Source of the DNA: Flavitalea plasmicola
GTDB lineage: Bacteria > Bacteroidota > Bacteroidia > Chitinophagales > Chitinophagaceae
Length of the DNA stretch: 64,000 bases
Direction: 5' to 3'
Assembly (NCBI RefSeq): GCF_030546645.1
Contig: NZ_JAUOTO010000010.1
Coordinates: 62,001-126,000 of the forward strand
Shown here in pieces: positions 33,188-49,645 of the stretch. The number at the start of each line of letters is the position of its first letter. The first letter of the stretch is position 1. The position numbers and the translations under genes were made by a program. The notes below the pieces were generated by a model. That model was not told the origin of the DNA. It worked only from the letters and a program-made list of their open reading frames with translations, and ran no database searches.

Positions 33188-36100
33188 ATGCATTTAAATG
33201 CCAGGATCCGCCATGGATGTTATCCAGGGGCTAAAACGCTGCTGATCATGAAGCTGACTGCTATTTTATTACTTGCTGCCTGCCTGGAAGTATCCGCCAG
33301 CGGGCGCGCGCAACAGGTTACGCTTTCGGAGACGAACACCCCGCTGAAAAAAGTATTTGCGGCAATGCACCGACAGACAGGCTACCTGTTCTTTTACGAT
33401 CTGAAAGACCTCAAAAATTCCCGGCCCGTGACCATCACGGTGAACAACGCCGGGCTGGAAGCGGCGCTGGACCTCTGCTTCAAGGACCAGCCCCTCACCT
33501 ATACCATCGTCAACAGGACCGTGGTTGTAAAGAAGAAGATAGAAGAAGCAAAAGCCTCTGTTCCAGCTCCTGTCGCAGCTCCACCCATCGAGATCACCGG
33601 TACGGTGACCAATGGAAAAGACGAGCCCCTGGCAGGCGTCACCGTTTATGTTAAAGGCACCAGGAAAGGAGGGACCACCGACGAGCACGGGAACTTCAAA
33701 ATAATCGTCACCGCCTCGAATGACCTGGCGCTGGAATTTTCCATCGTAGGGTATGAATCACAGACAGTAAAAGTGGGTAGCCAGACCTCGCTCCGGGTAG
33801 TGCTGAAAGAAGCGATCGCAGACCTCAGCTCCATCGTCATTGTCGGCTATGGCACGCAAAAAAGAGAGAACCTCACAGGCGCTGTAGCGACAGTAGGCGC
33901 CAAAGAGCTGGAAAATAGGCCGTTGGTCAATGTGGCGCAGGGCCTGCAGGGATTGATCCCCAATCTGAATATCGACCTGGGCACCGGCCGGCCAGGCGCT
34001 TCCGCAACGTTCAATATACGAGGCGTTACTTCCATCAACTCCGGCAGTGGCAACAATGGCGGCCCGCTGATAATGGTGGACGGGGTACAGATGGACCCTA
34101 ACCTCATCAATCCCGGAGACATCGAAAGCGTCACGGTATTGAAAGATGCCGCATCTGCTGCTATCTATGGAAGCCGCGGGGCTTATGGCGTCATGTTGAT
34201 CACCACCCGCAACGGTAAGAAGAACAGCCCGACACATCTCAATTACACCGGGTCTTACGCTATCACTCGTCCTACCCGGCTGCCCAAACACCTCAACTCG
34301 GTAGACTATATCAATATGCATCGGGAGGCGGACAGGAACGGCCAGTTGAGCGGAGGGAATACCGCATCCTTCCCTTTCACCGAAGAGGATTCCATCATGG
34401 CGGCCAAATATTTTGCCGATCCGAAAAACAATCCCACAGGTTATCCCGATCCCGGCAACTCCTCCAAATACCGTTACGTGGGGAACACCGATTGGGTAAA
34501 AGTGCTCTATCCCGGCTGGGCCCCTCAGCAGCAGCATAATCTTTCCGTCGCCGGTGGCTCCGATAAGACTTCTTACATTGGCTCCCTCGGTTATTTTAAC
34601 CAGAAAGGCATGCTGAAGCTGGGGCATGAAGATTACCAGCGTATCAACCCCAGCATAAGGGTAAGTACGGAAGCTACGCCGTGGCTGAGCCTCAACCTGA
34701 AGACAACGCTGAACCATATCCGCAACGACAGGTCGAATGCACCCACCAACAGTAATTCCAACAGCTATATACAGGGCGACGGCAGGCCGAATATGCCGGT
34801 GTATAACCCCGGCGGCAACGACTATTCAGGGCAGGGCAACTGGACGAACCCGGTGGCCGTCCTGGCGCAGAACGGCCGTGACATACTCACTGCCAACGAT
34901 CTCTGGCTCACCGGCGGGGCCGTGCTGACCCCTGTGAAACATGTCAGGGTCAATGCCGATTACACTTTCAACAGCTACTCCGGTTTTGAACAACAGGTGC
35001 AGAAACAATTCTCCGAATATGGCGTCGACCACGTATTCGTGGACTATTATCCCTGGACCTATCCCGACGCTACGACGGAGATCAGCAATAACAATAACTA
35101 CACGGCCCTGAACCTGTATGCCAATTATGAGAACACCTTCAATAAGGTGCATTATTTCAAGGCCACCGTGGGCTACAACCAGGAATACAGGCATTATAAA
35201 ATGATCAATACGCAGGCCAAGAACCTCATCGACCCCGGCACTCCCTTCATCGGGCTGAACTCCGACCCGAAGCCCCTGGTAAAAGGCAATGAATTTGAAT
35301 GGGCGTTGAATGGGCTGCTCTACCGGCTGAATTATATTTTTTCCGATAAATATCTCCTGGAAGTGGATGGCCGCTATGACGGTACGTCTGCATTCCCCAA
35401 TGGAAAAAGATATGTATGGTCCCCCTCCGCCTCGGCCGGCTGGCGGATCTCCGAAGAGCATTTTTTCGCCTCCGCCAAGGATGTTGTCAATGATCTGAAG
35501 CTTCGCGTCTCCTACGGGAAACTGCCCAACCAGAAATTCGATCCTGCAAATCCCACCGATGGAACGGTCTATCCCTATGTAGGCCTGATGTCGTACGGTC
35601 AATCCAATTATATCTTCGGGTCCCAGCAAAACACGGCCGTGGGTGCGCCGGGCCTGGTATCGCCGGGGTTCACCTGGGAGACGGTCACCACCAGGGATGC
35701 GGGCCTGGATCTCACTGTGCTGAACCAGCGGCTGACAGGCAGCTTCGACTGGTACGCAAGAGAAACCAAGAATATGCTGGTAAGCGGTCAGCCCTTACCC
35801 GGCGTCCTGGGGACAGCGCCTCCCAGCAAGAATGCGGCCAGCCTGATGACGAAAGGCTGGGAGCTTAACCTCACCTGGAGCGACAAGATCGGCAAGGACC
35901 TTTCTTATTCCGTACGTGTCGGATTGTCGGATTATACAGCGAAGATCACCAAATATGACCTGAACCCCACCGGCTCCCTGGGAGACTATTATGTAGGGAA
36001 GAAATTCAATGAGATCTGGGGCCTCGTCACAGACGGATACTTCAAGACGGACGCAGAAGCTGCTGCCTATGATCAATCGCAATTGTCTGGGGTTACCCAA

Positions 36101-36676
36101 ATGGCCGGCGATATAAAATACGCCGACCTGGATAAGAATGGGAAGATCTCCTATGGAGACAATACCGTATCCAATCCCGGCGATCAGCGGGTCATCGGTA
36201 ATTCGACCCCCCGCTACCAGTACGGGCTCAATCTCAAGGTTCAATATAAGCGCTTCGACCTGGCCGTATTCGTACAGGGTGTGGGGAAAAGGGATTATAT
36301 GCCCGGCGACAATGCCTTTTGGGGTTTCCAGTCGGAATGGAGCGTACCCTTTGTCTATATGAAAGACCATTGGACACAGCAGAATCCGAACGCTTATTTT
36401 CCCCGGCTGCGTTTTGGCGGAGGCAGCAATTTCCAGACCCAGACCAAATATCTGCAGAGCGCCGCTTACGCCAGGTTGAAGAACCTTTCCATCGCATATA
36501 CCCTGCCGGCAGAGATGCTCAGCCGCGCCAAAATAAAAAGCATACGGGTATATGTCACCGGGCAGAATCTTTTCGAGATCACCAAAATGTTCAAGGCATA
36601 TGATCCGGAGACCATCGGTTTCGGGACTTATCCGTTGAGCCGTTCCGTCTCATTCGGTCTTCAGTTAGGCTTATGA
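33188..36676 (+). CDS. SusC/RagA-family TonB-dependent receptor with STN signalling domain
   Basis: A 1162-residue outer-membrane glycan transporter. A start at 33188 (MHLNARI) is preferred because long N-termini of the MHLNA type are common in this group; an ATG at 33248 (MKLTAILLLAACLEVSA) also gives a full signal peptide. After the signal (cut near GRAQQ) comes an STN domain (about 45-105, TPLKKVFAAMHRQTGYLFFY), a carboxypeptidase-regulatory-like domain (about 137-210, GTVTNGKDEPLAGVTVYVKG), TonB-box-like SSIVIVGYGTQK, a plug with IESVTVLKDAASAAIYGSRG, and the barrel ending SVSFGLQLGL. STN would contact FecR to activate the sigma factor on substrate binding. SusD follows 22 nt later. The neighbouring glycosidases indicate that the cargo is a galactose/fucose/rhamnose-containing oligosaccharide. 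Confidence 0.93.
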   Translation: MHLNARIRHGCYPGAKTLLIMKLTAILLLAACLEVSASGRAQQVTLSETNTPLKKVFAAMHRQTGYLFFYDLKDLKNSRPVTITVNNAGLEAALDLCFKDQPLTYTIVNRTVVVKKKIEEAKASVPAPVAAPPIEITGTVTNGKDEPLAGVTVYVKGTRKGGTTDEHGNFKIIVTASNDLALEFSIVGYESQTVKVGSQTSLRVVLKEAIADLSSIVIVGYGTQKRENLTGAVATVGAKELENRPLVNVAQGLQGLIPNLNIDLGTGRPGASATFNIRGVTSINSGSGNNGGPLIMVDGVQMDPNLINPGDIESVTVLKDAASAAIYGSRGAYGVMLITTRNGKKNSPTHLNYTGSYAITRPTRLPKHLNSVDYINMHREADRNGQLSGGNTASFPFTEEDSIMAAKYFADPKNNPTGYPDPGNSSKYRYVGNTDWVKVLYPGWAPQQQHNLSVAGGSDKTSYIGSLGYFNQKGMLKLGHEDYQRINPSIRVSTEATPWLSLNLKTTLNHIRNDRSNAPTNSNSNSYIQGDGRPNMPVYNPGGNDYSGQGNWTNPVAVLAQNGRDILTANDLWLTGGAVLTPVKHVRVNADYTFNSYSGFEQQVQKQFSEYGVDHVFVDYYPWTYPDATTEISNNNNYTALNLYANYENTFNKVHYFKATVGYNQEYRHYKMINTQAKNLIDPGTPFIGLNSDPKPLVKGNEFEWALNGLLYRLNYIFSDKYLLEVDGRYDGTSAFPNGKRYVWSPSASAGWRISEEHFFASAKDVVNDLKLRVSYGKLPNQKFDPANPTDGTVYPYVGLMSYGQSNYIFGSQQNTAVGAPGLVSPGFTWETVTTRDAGLDLTVLNQRLTGSFDWYARETKNMLVSGQPLPGVLGTAPPSKNAASLMTKGWELNLTWSDKIGKDLSYSVRVGLSDYTAKITKYDLNPTGSLGDYYVGKKFNEIWGLVTDGYFKTDAEAAAYDQSQLSGVTQMAGDIKYADLDKNGKISYGDNTVSNPGDQRVIGNSTPRYQYGLNLKVQYKRFDLAVFVQGVGKRDYMPGDNAFWGFQSEWSVPFVYMKDHWTQQNPNAYFPRLRFGGGSNFQTQTKYLQSAAYARLKNLSIAYTLPAEMLSRAKIKSIRVYVTGQNLFEITKMFKAYDPETIGFGTYPLSRSVSFGLQLGL

Positions 36677-36698
36677 TACAACATGTAAAATTTCAAGT

Positions 36699-43000
<6,302 letters not shown>

Positions 43001-43153
43001 TGTCACGCTGATACGCCGAACGCCCTCAATCACCGGGTGAAAAGCCCGATCCGTTGAAATCTTACCATCTCATGCAACCCTTTTAGCTATCCCATTGTCA
43101 TGCTCCTGATAACGAATTGGGAGTTTCGGGGGTATTTGGGACAGGATTGTTTA

Positions 43154-43163
43154 TATTGCAATA
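43154..43163. promoter_or_regulatory. TATTGCAATA palindrome upstream of the GlxA-type regulator gene
   Basis: A perfect 10-bp palindrome about 40 nt before the ATG at 43204, in the 203-bp gap after the GH29 gene. It could be an operator, for instance for autoregulation. No experimental support. Confidence 0.25.
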
Positions 43164-43203
43164 CGAATAACGTTTCATTGCTTAAACTGCTAAAACGATT
43201 GAG

Positions 43204-44229
43204 ATGGTACAGCTGGGAGTTTTATTGACGCAGTATCACCGCCTGTTGAGTGTGGCCGCCATATTGGATGTCTTCGAGACGGTGAACGGCTTTTATGAAG
43301 AGGAAGGCCGCGCCCCCTTTTTTAAGATCCATGTGATCAATGACGGCACACACCCCTCCACCTACGGCGCCTATCAGCTGCAGAAGCTGGATGGCAGCGT
43401 CTGTTATGACCTGATCCTCATCCCCGCCTTCGCCAGCACCGATATGCGGAAAGCCATCCGGGATAACAAGGAATATATAGAATGGCTTTGCGGCCAGCGC
43501 CGCCAGGGCGCCTCCATTGCCAGTGTCTGCACCGGCGCATTCCTGCTGGCAGCCACGGGTCTGCTGGATCATAAGACGGCTACCACCCATGTAGACGCTT
43601 CCGGTTCTTTTGCAGCCTCCTTTCCTTCCGTAAAGCTGCAGGCGCATGCCGTAGTGACCCAGGACCAGGACATTTATACCAGCGGTGGTTCCACCAATAG
43701 CTTTCACCTCCTGTTGCTGCTGATCGAAAAATATTGCGGCCGGGAGATCGCCATCCGTACGGCGAAGTATTTCGCCATCGACATGGACAGGGAGCAGCAG
43801 ACCTACTTCGCCACTTTCCGGCCCGCCCCTTCGCACAATGACGAGCTGGTGAGCCAGCTGCAGCAGCGTATCCGTAAGGACTATGCGGATGTGAATACCA
43901 TCGAGGAGCTGATCAATGACATCCCTTCCAGCCGTCGCAACCTCGCACGCAGGTTTAAACAGGCCACGGGCGTGACCTTTATCGAATACTTACAACGGAC
44001 AAGGATCGAGGCGGCCAAAAGGGTGCTGGAGCAGGCTTCCGGCGGCGTCCTGGAATCCATGATCGCCTCGGGATATAATGATGAAAAAACTTTCCGGCAA
44101 TTGTTCAAGAAGACAGTGGGCATGACGCCCAGCAGCTACCGGGATAAATACAACCTACGTACGACATCCACACGACAGTCGCTTACTCTGTCCGAAGCGC
44201 CTTTACAGGATTCTCCACGGCAGCCCTGA
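43204..44229 (+). CDS. GlxA-type AraC-family transcriptional regulator (DJ-1/PfpI + HTH)
   Basis: A 341-residue regulator. Residues about 1-175 are a DJ-1/PfpI (class I glutamine amidotransferase-like) domain with Cys109 in the nucleophile elbow ASVCTGAFLLA and His residues nearby (KTATTHVDA). In GlxA-type regulators this domain is thought to sense small ligands and is generally not catalytic. Residues about 225-325 are two AraC helix-turn-helix motifs (SSRRNLARRFKQATGVTFIE, then ESMIASGYNDEKTFRQLFKK and GMTPSSYRDKY). It sits between the SusCD/GH2/GH29 operon and further GH genes, so it may give ligand-specific control beyond the sigma/FecR pair. Its last 47 bases overlap the convergent FtsX gene. 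Confidence 0.9.
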   Translation: MVQLGVLLTQYHRLLSVAAILDVFETVNGFYEEEGRAPFFKIHVINDGTHPSTYGAYQLQKLDGSVCYDLILIPAFASTDMRKAIRDNKEYIEWLCGQRRQGASIASVCTGAFLLAATGLLDHKTATTHVDASGSFAASFPSVKLQAHAVVTQDQDIYTSGGSTNSFHLLLLLIEKYCGREIAIRTAKYFAIDMDREQQTYFATFRPAPSHNDELVSQLQQRIRKDYADVNTIEELINDIPSSRRNLARRFKQATGVTFIEYLQRTRIEAAKRVLEQASGGVLESMIASGYNDEKTFRQLFKKTVGMTPSSYRDKYNLRTTSTRQSLTLSEAPLQDSPRQP

Positions 44230-46525
44230 TACCCTGGAAGCTGACGGTGGCCAGGGCAACGAGGATGGATAGCAGCCCACCGGCCGCGAACATCCACCAG
44301 GCCAGCCCGATGCGATAATCCAACTGTTGCAGCACGGCATGCAGCACCCATGCAGCTATCGGGATCACGATCAGGCAGGCCAGCAGCACGGGCTGAAGGA
44401 ACTCCCTGGTCAGGAGGAACCACACCCTTGCCACCGTCGCGCCCAGCACTTTGCGGATGCCGATCTCCTTTGTACGCCGCTCCGTGAGAAAAGCGGAGAG
44501 ACCGAATAGCCCCAAACAGGAGATAAAGATGGCAAACGTTCCGGTGATGTTCAGCATCAGCTTCGCGGAATGGGCGCCCTCGAACTCTTTTTCGTATTCT
44601 TCCTTTATAAAATGAAATTCAAAAGGGTAGTTGGGGTCGATCTTTTTCATCGCCTGTCCGATGCGGTCAAGGTTCTCATGCCAATGCGCATCGTTTTGCA
44701 ATCGCACAAAGAAATGGTCCATCCTACCCTTGCTGAGAAAAATGAACAAGGGTTTGTAAGACCGGCTGGGGTCGTTGAAAACAAAGTCTTCCAACACGCC
44801 AATGACGGTGGAGCTTCCCAATTTGGTGCCCGCCACCGGTCCCTTAAGTCCCATCCTTCTCACCGCCTCCTGGTTCAGGAGACAGGCACTCGTATCTGCT
44901 CCATAGGCCGGACTGAAATCCCTTCCCTCCACCAGCCGCAACCCTGCCGTACGCACCCAATCGTAGCGCACCGCGCTGATATTGATGAGGAAATTCTGGT
45001 CCGGCGTTTTTCCCGGCCATTCGACGCCATCAGTAGCACCATTAAAACGGACCAGGTTATCGTTCCCCGCGGATACATCGGCCACGCCGGGGATCTTTAC
45101 CAGTTCATGCTTCACCAGGTCGAATTTATCCGCCATGTCTCCCCGCGCCGGCAGCTCGATAAGGTTCGTATTGTCATACCCGATAGGGCGATCTTCCACA
45201 TGCTTCACCTGCAGGTAAGCGACGAGAATGCTGGTGATCAGGAAAATGGAAATGACGAACTGGAAGGTCACCAAAGATTTACGGACCAGAGATCCGCCTT
45301 TTCGCGCGTTGCCCGGTCCCTTTAAAACCTTCACAGGCCGGAAGCTGCTGAGAAAAAGCGCGGGATAGCTGCCTGCCACCAGGCCCGTGAACAGCCCCAT
45401 ACCCAGAATGCTTCCCCAGGTGGAGAAATTCGAGGCGTCGAAAGAAAGATGCACGTCCACAAAACCAGAGAAATAGGGGAGGACCCATGATGCAAGGGAA
45501 CAGGCCAGCACCAGCGCCAGGAAGGTCATTAACAGCGCTTCACTAAGGAACTGGAGAACGATGCGGCCCCGGGACGCCCCCAGCGTTTTCCGTACCCCCA
45601 CTTCCCTTGCCCTGTATTCGCTGCGGGCCGTGGTAAGGTTCATAAAATTGATGCAGGCTATCAACAGGACAAAAAGCCCGACAGCGGCTAAGATCCCGAC
45701 GAGGATGATCTTTCCTCCTTGTGGATGGCCGTTCTTGAATTGGCTATGCAGGTATTTGTCAGCCAGGGGATAGGCAAAGAGCTCCGTCCCATTTTCTCCG
45801 TGCTGCTTCAAGAGCTCCTTCAATTTTTTATTCAATCCTGTCAGGCTGACGCCGGGCTTGCACTGCATCCAGGTGGCGAGTGCATTATAATCCCAACGCT
45901 TTACCCAGTCATTCTCTTTCTCAAAAAGTGAGAAGGGGAGGATGATGCCAAAACGGCTGGTGCTGTTCTCCGGCACATCGCGAATGACGGCACCCACCTT
46001 CAGCGTGTGCGTATTATTGTGGATCAGCACCTTTCCTATGGGGTCTTCATTGCCAAAAAGCTTGAGGGCAGTAGATTGCGTGATCACCACGGACCCCGCA
46101 TCCTGCAGCGCCGTCACCGGATTGCCCGCGACGGCCGGAAAGGTCATCATATTGAAATAGTCCGGTTCGGCATACATGCCCCGCTCATACAGGCTCTTGT
46201 CACCCACCCGCATCAGTTGGGGGGTCTCGCCGGTGGTGCGCACCACGTATTTCAGCTCGGGCATCTCCTGCCGCAGCATCGGCGCCAGCGGTCCGCAAAC
46301 ATTGTCTCCCGTATGGATGTCCCCGCCCCGGTCCTGGTTCAGCATCAGCCGGTGAATAGCAGGCAGGTTGGCATGAAATTTATCCATGCCCAGCTCACGG
46401 GCGATCCAAAGCATCATCACAATGCTGGTCGCCAGTCCGACAGATAAGCCGACGATATTGATAACGGACGCGACCCTGTTGCGTACCAGGTTGCGCCATG
46501 CGAGCTTGATGTAGTTCTTCAGCAT
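44183..46525 (-). CDS. ABC transporter permease, MacB_PCD/FtsX type (double module)
   Basis: A 780-residue paralog of the permeases at 5182 and 58401. The N-terminus (LAWRNLVRNRVASVINIVGL) gives the first membrane helix. A periplasmic core lies about 50-270. The middle FtsX block has LFVLLIACINFMNLTTARSE and REVGVRKTLGAS near 285-325. The second core covers about 430-640. The C-terminal FtsX block has FISCLGLFGLSAFLTERRTK then EIGIRKVLGAT. It contains both module halves but no ATPase domain, and none is adjacent. It is convergent with the AraC regulator gene (47-nt overlap) and divergent from the GH2 gene at 46768. Substrate unknown; stress, lipid or lipoprotein export are all possible. Confidence 0.9.
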   Translation of the reverse strand: MLKNYIKLAWRNLVRNRVASVINIVGLSVGLATSIVMMLWIARELGMDKFHANLPAIHRLMLNQDRGGDIHTGDNVCGPLAPMLRQEMPELKYVVRTTGETPQLMRVGDKSLYERGMYAEPDYFNMMTFPAVAGNPVTALQDAGSVVITQSTALKLFGNEDPIGKVLIHNNTHTLKVGAVIRDVPENSTSRFGIILPFSLFEKENDWVKRWDYNALATWMQCKPGVSLTGLNKKLKELLKQHGENGTELFAYPLADKYLHSQFKNGHPQGGKIILVGILAAVGLFVLLIACINFMNLTTARSEYRAREVGVRKTLGASRGRIVLQFLSEALLMTFLALVLACSLASWVLPYFSGFVDVHLSFDASNFSTWGSILGMGLFTGLVAGSYPALFLSSFRPVKVLKGPGNARKGGSLVRKSLVTFQFVISIFLITSILVAYLQVKHVEDRPIGYDNTNLIELPARGDMADKFDLVKHELVKIPGVADVSAGNDNLVRFNGATDGVEWPGKTPDQNFLINISAVRYDWVRTAGLRLVEGRDFSPAYGADTSACLLNQEAVRRMGLKGPVAGTKLGSSTVIGVLEDFVFNDPSRSYKPLFIFLSKGRMDHFFVRLQNDAHWHENLDRIGQAMKKIDPNYPFEFHFIKEEYEKEFEGAHSAKLMLNITGTFAIFISCLGLFGLSAFLTERRTKEIGIRKVLGATVARVWFLLTREFLQPVLLACLIVIPIAAWVLHAVLQQLDYRIGLAWWMFAAGGLLSILVALATVSFQGIRAAVENPVKALRTE

Positions 46526-46639
46526 AAATCTGTAGGTGCTGTTTTGTTTGTAGAGGGTGTTGAGCCAAAGGCGCCAAGAGAGTGCCAGAGTATTAAGTGA
46601 TTTAAAACCAGTAATATAACAGACACATCACACTCGATG

Positions 46640-46649
46640 ACTGTACAGT
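46640..46649. promoter_or_regulatory. ACTGTACAGT palindrome between divergent FtsX and GH2 genes
   Basis: A perfect 10-bp palindrome within the 242-bp gap between the genes at 46525 (minus) and 46768 (plus), about 119 bp before the GH2 start. The flanking TCGAT/TTCGAT repeats are only imperfect. A regulator site is plausible but unsupported otherwise. Confidence 0.25.
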
Positions 46650-46767
46650 TTCGATACACCGTGTGTTCACAATCATCCTGTCGCTGCAATAATATTGTCC
46701 AGCAAATTCATAAAAATCTCCATCCTGACAGCACTTTCTATAGGATACAGATTGCCTATTTTGCGGT

Positions 46768-49599
46768 ATGAAAACCAAAATAGCATGCTTGCTGGTCTAT
46801 CTCTTCACCCGAAGCCTTCAGCCCTATGCGCAACAGGCGATGTCGCTGGCGGGACAGTGGGGCGTCCGGCTGGACGAGCAAAAGACAGGGCAGCGGGAGC
46901 AATGGTACAAGCAGACCTTTGAAAGGAAGATCCATTTGCCAGGGACGCTGGATGACGCGGGCATCGGCACGCCACCCGCGCTGACGGATGAACGGCTGAC
47001 CAGGGACGTGCTGCTGCATCTTACCCGCAAGCATACGTATATAGGATACGCATGGTATACCAGGGAGGTGAATATTCCACAAAGCTGGAAAGGGAAAAGT
47101 ATCTCGCTCTTCCTGGAAAGGGTCCTATGGACCACCCGGGTATGGGTGGATGGGCAGGAGGCCGGAGCCTGCGAAAGCCTCTCTGCTCCCCATGTTTACG
47201 AGCTGGCACAATGGCTGACACCGGGCAGGCATATCATTGCCATCCAGGTGGACAACAGCAAAAAATACGACATCTCCCACCTGGATATGGCGCATGCTTA
47301 TACGGAGGGTACCCAAATAGTGTGGAACGGCATCATCGGAAGTCTGCAGCTGATAGCCCGGAGCCCGGACCATATAGATGCGGTGCAGGTGTATCCGTCG
47401 GTGAAGGATAAAAAGATCTCGGTGACCACCACGCTGATCCATCCATCCGGAGCTCCCGCCAAGGGCACCCTGCTCCTCCAGGTGCTCGACAACCTCCAAA
47501 ACCTCGTGGCCACCCGGCAAATGACGGTAGCCCTCGCTGCCGGAGGATCTAAACAATCCTGTACGATCTCCCTTCCCGCAAGTAAGGAATGGGACGAATT
47601 TACTCCCCGCCTGTATAAGGTACGCGCCAGGCTGGTGACTGCCGGGGGAGCAGATGAAGCTTCCGTCACATGGGGCATGCGACAGCTGGGCATCGAAAAG
47701 GAAATCTCCACGGACCCGGGAGCTTCATCCGGCAATGGCAACGGTGTCCTGTGGATCAACGGTCATCGCCTGTTCCTGCGGGGTACGCTGGAATGCAATA
47801 TCTTCCCGCTGACCGGCCATCCCCCCATGGATAAGAAAGGCTGGCTGAAAGAATTCGTCACCGCAAAAAATTATGGCCTCAACCACCTCCGTTTCCATTC
47901 CTGGTGCCCGCCGGCGGCGGCCTTCGAAGTGGCCGACTCCATGGGGTTCTATCTCCAGGTGGAGCTGCCTTTCTGGAATAAGAATGCCGGCAGGGATACG
48001 GCCATGGACAGGTTCCTGGAAGAAGAAGCTCATCGTATCAGCAACGTATACGGCAATCATCCTTCTTTCTGCCTTTGGTCGATGGGCAACGAGCTGGAAG
48101 GCGACTTCGGTTGGCTCAACGGCATGGTAAGCACTTTAAAACAGGCCGATCCCCGTCATCTGTATACGGCCACCTCTTTCAGCTTTCAGGCCGGTCATGG
48201 GAAGTGGCCCGAGCCGGGGGATGATTTTTATATCACGCAATACACGAAGAAAGGGTGGGTGAGAGGACAGGGGATCTTCAATACCTATCCGCCCGACTTT
48301 AAAAGCGACTATACTACGGCGGTAGACAGTCTGCCGGTGCCCCTGATCGTCCATGAGATGGGACAGTATTCCGTTTATCCCGACATGCGGGAGATAGATA
48401 AATATACGGGCGTGCTGGACCCACTGAACTTTAAGGCCATCCGCAGGGACCTGGAACATAAGGATATGCTGCGCCTGTCGTCCTCCTTTACGCAAGCCAG
48501 CGGAAAATTTGCCGCACGCCTTTATAAAGAGGAGATAGAAAGAGTTTTGCGAACACCCGGGACCAGTGGTTTCCAGCTGCTGGACCTGCATGATTTCCCC
48601 GGGCAGGGTACGGCGCTCATCGGCATCCTGGATGCTTTCTGGGATAGCAAGGGACTGGTGACGCCGGAAGAGCATCGGATGTACTGCTCGGCCGTGGCGC
48701 CGCTGATCCGCTTTGAAAAAGCCGTCTATACCAGCAACGAAAAGTTTACGGCTATGGCGGAGGTCGCCAATTTCAGCAAGGGTGTGCTGAAGGGCGTGAT
48801 CCCGGAATGGATGGTGGAGGACCAGGCAGGTCGACGTGTCGCCGGTGGGGTCCTGCCCCGCCAGGATATTGCCACAGGCAATGGCCGTCAACTGGGCGCT
48901 TTTTCCGTGGCGCTGGGAACCTTACGGCAGGCCACCGAATTGACCATCACGCTGCAGCTGAAAGGGACTCCCTATAAGAACAAATGGAACATTTGGGTAT
49001 ACCCGGCCAGGCTGGCCCTGACCGCCGATCTTGCCCGACCCGGCGCCGCTGAACCACCGGTCGTATTCGACACCACACTGGACGACGCGCTCCGACACCT
49101 GCAGGAAGGGAAAAATGTATTGCTCAATCCCGACACGGCTGTCGTCAATGGCGTCACGGGCAGATTTGCGCCCGTGTTCTGGAGCCCCGTGCATTTTCCC
49201 AACCAGCCCGGTACCATGGGCCTCTTATGCGATCCCGGCCATCCTGCCCTGAAGGATTTTCCCACCCGGTCGTACTCCGACTGGCAATGGTGGGACCTGG
49301 TCACCTCCTCAAAGACGATTATACTGGACTCGCTGCCCGTCATCGATCCCATCGTAAGAGTGATCGATAATTTTTTTAAGAACAGGAAGATGGCCGAAGT
49401 GATAGAAGCCAAAGTGGGCAAAGGAAGGCTCGTCCTCGTGTCCGCCGATATATCGCATGACCTGGAACGCAGGCCGGAAGCAAGACAGCTGCGGTATAGC
49501 CTGGAACGATACATGCGCGGAGATGCTTTCCATCCCGCCGTCGAGCTGAGCGCCGGGCAGCTGGAGCGGCTCGTCAGCCGTGTTCCTGCACCCCGCTGA
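46768..49599 (+). CDS. GH2-like glycoside hydrolase of unassigned specificity, exported
   Basis: A 943-residue exported protein with the GH2 layout. Signal peptide about 1-22 (ending QPYAQQ). A sugar-binding jelly-roll (WYKQTFERKIHLPGTLDDAG, GYAWYTREVNIP) is followed by an Ig-like domain (about 200-310) and a TIM barrel (WINGHRLFLRGT, NYGLNHLRFHSW). Candidate acid/base Glu442 is in LWSMGNELEG and candidate nucleophile Glu530 in LIVHEMGQYSVYPDM. About 640-943 form an unrecognised beta-rich C-terminal region. It is much more distant from LacZ than the enzyme at 38380. The Glu-Met-Gly-Gln-Tyr pattern marks a subgroup seen in other Bacteroidota polysaccharide loci. The sugar could be beta-galactose, glucuronate or another residue. 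It is first of a five-gene run ending with GH78. Confidence 0.85.
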   Translation: MKTKIACLLVYLFTRSLQPYAQQAMSLAGQWGVRLDEQKTGQREQWYKQTFERKIHLPGTLDDAGIGTPPALTDERLTRDVLLHLTRKHTYIGYAWYTREVNIPQSWKGKSISLFLERVLWTTRVWVDGQEAGACESLSAPHVYELAQWLTPGRHIIAIQVDNSKKYDISHLDMAHAYTEGTQIVWNGIIGSLQLIARSPDHIDAVQVYPSVKDKKISVTTTLIHPSGAPAKGTLLLQVLDNLQNLVATRQMTVALAAGGSKQSCTISLPASKEWDEFTPRLYKVRARLVTAGGADEASVTWGMRQLGIEKEISTDPGASSGNGNGVLWINGHRLFLRGTLECNIFPLTGHPPMDKKGWLKEFVTAKNYGLNHLRFHSWCPPAAAFEVADSMGFYLQVELPFWNKNAGRDTAMDRFLEEEAHRISNVYGNHPSFCLWSMGNELEGDFGWLNGMVSTLKQADPRHLYTATSFSFQAGHGKWPEPGDDFYITQYTKKGWVRGQGIFNTYPPDFKSDYTTAVDSLPVPLIVHEMGQYSVYPDMREIDKYTGVLDPLNFKAIRRDLEHKDMLRLSSSFTQASGKFAARLYKEEIERVLRTPGTSGFQLLDLHDFPGQGTALIGILDAFWDSKGLVTPEEHRMYCSAVAPLIRFEKAVYTSNEKFTAMAEVANFSKGVLKGVIPEWMVEDQAGRRVAGGVLPRQDIATGNGRQLGAFSVALGTLRQATELTITLQLKGTPYKNKWNIWVYPARLALTADLARPGAAEPPVVFDTTLDDALRHLQEGKNVLLNPDTAVVNGVTGRFAPVFWSPVHFPNQPGTMGLLCDPGHPALKDFPTRSYSDWQWWDLVTSSKTIILDSLPVIDPIVRVIDNFFKNRKMAEVIEAKVGKGRLVLVSADISHDLERRPEARQLRYSLERYMRGDAFHPAVELSAGQLERLVSRVPAPR

Positions 49600-49645
49600 T
49601 AATTGCTGAATTTTCACTATATTCGTCATGTTCATACAATAGAAC

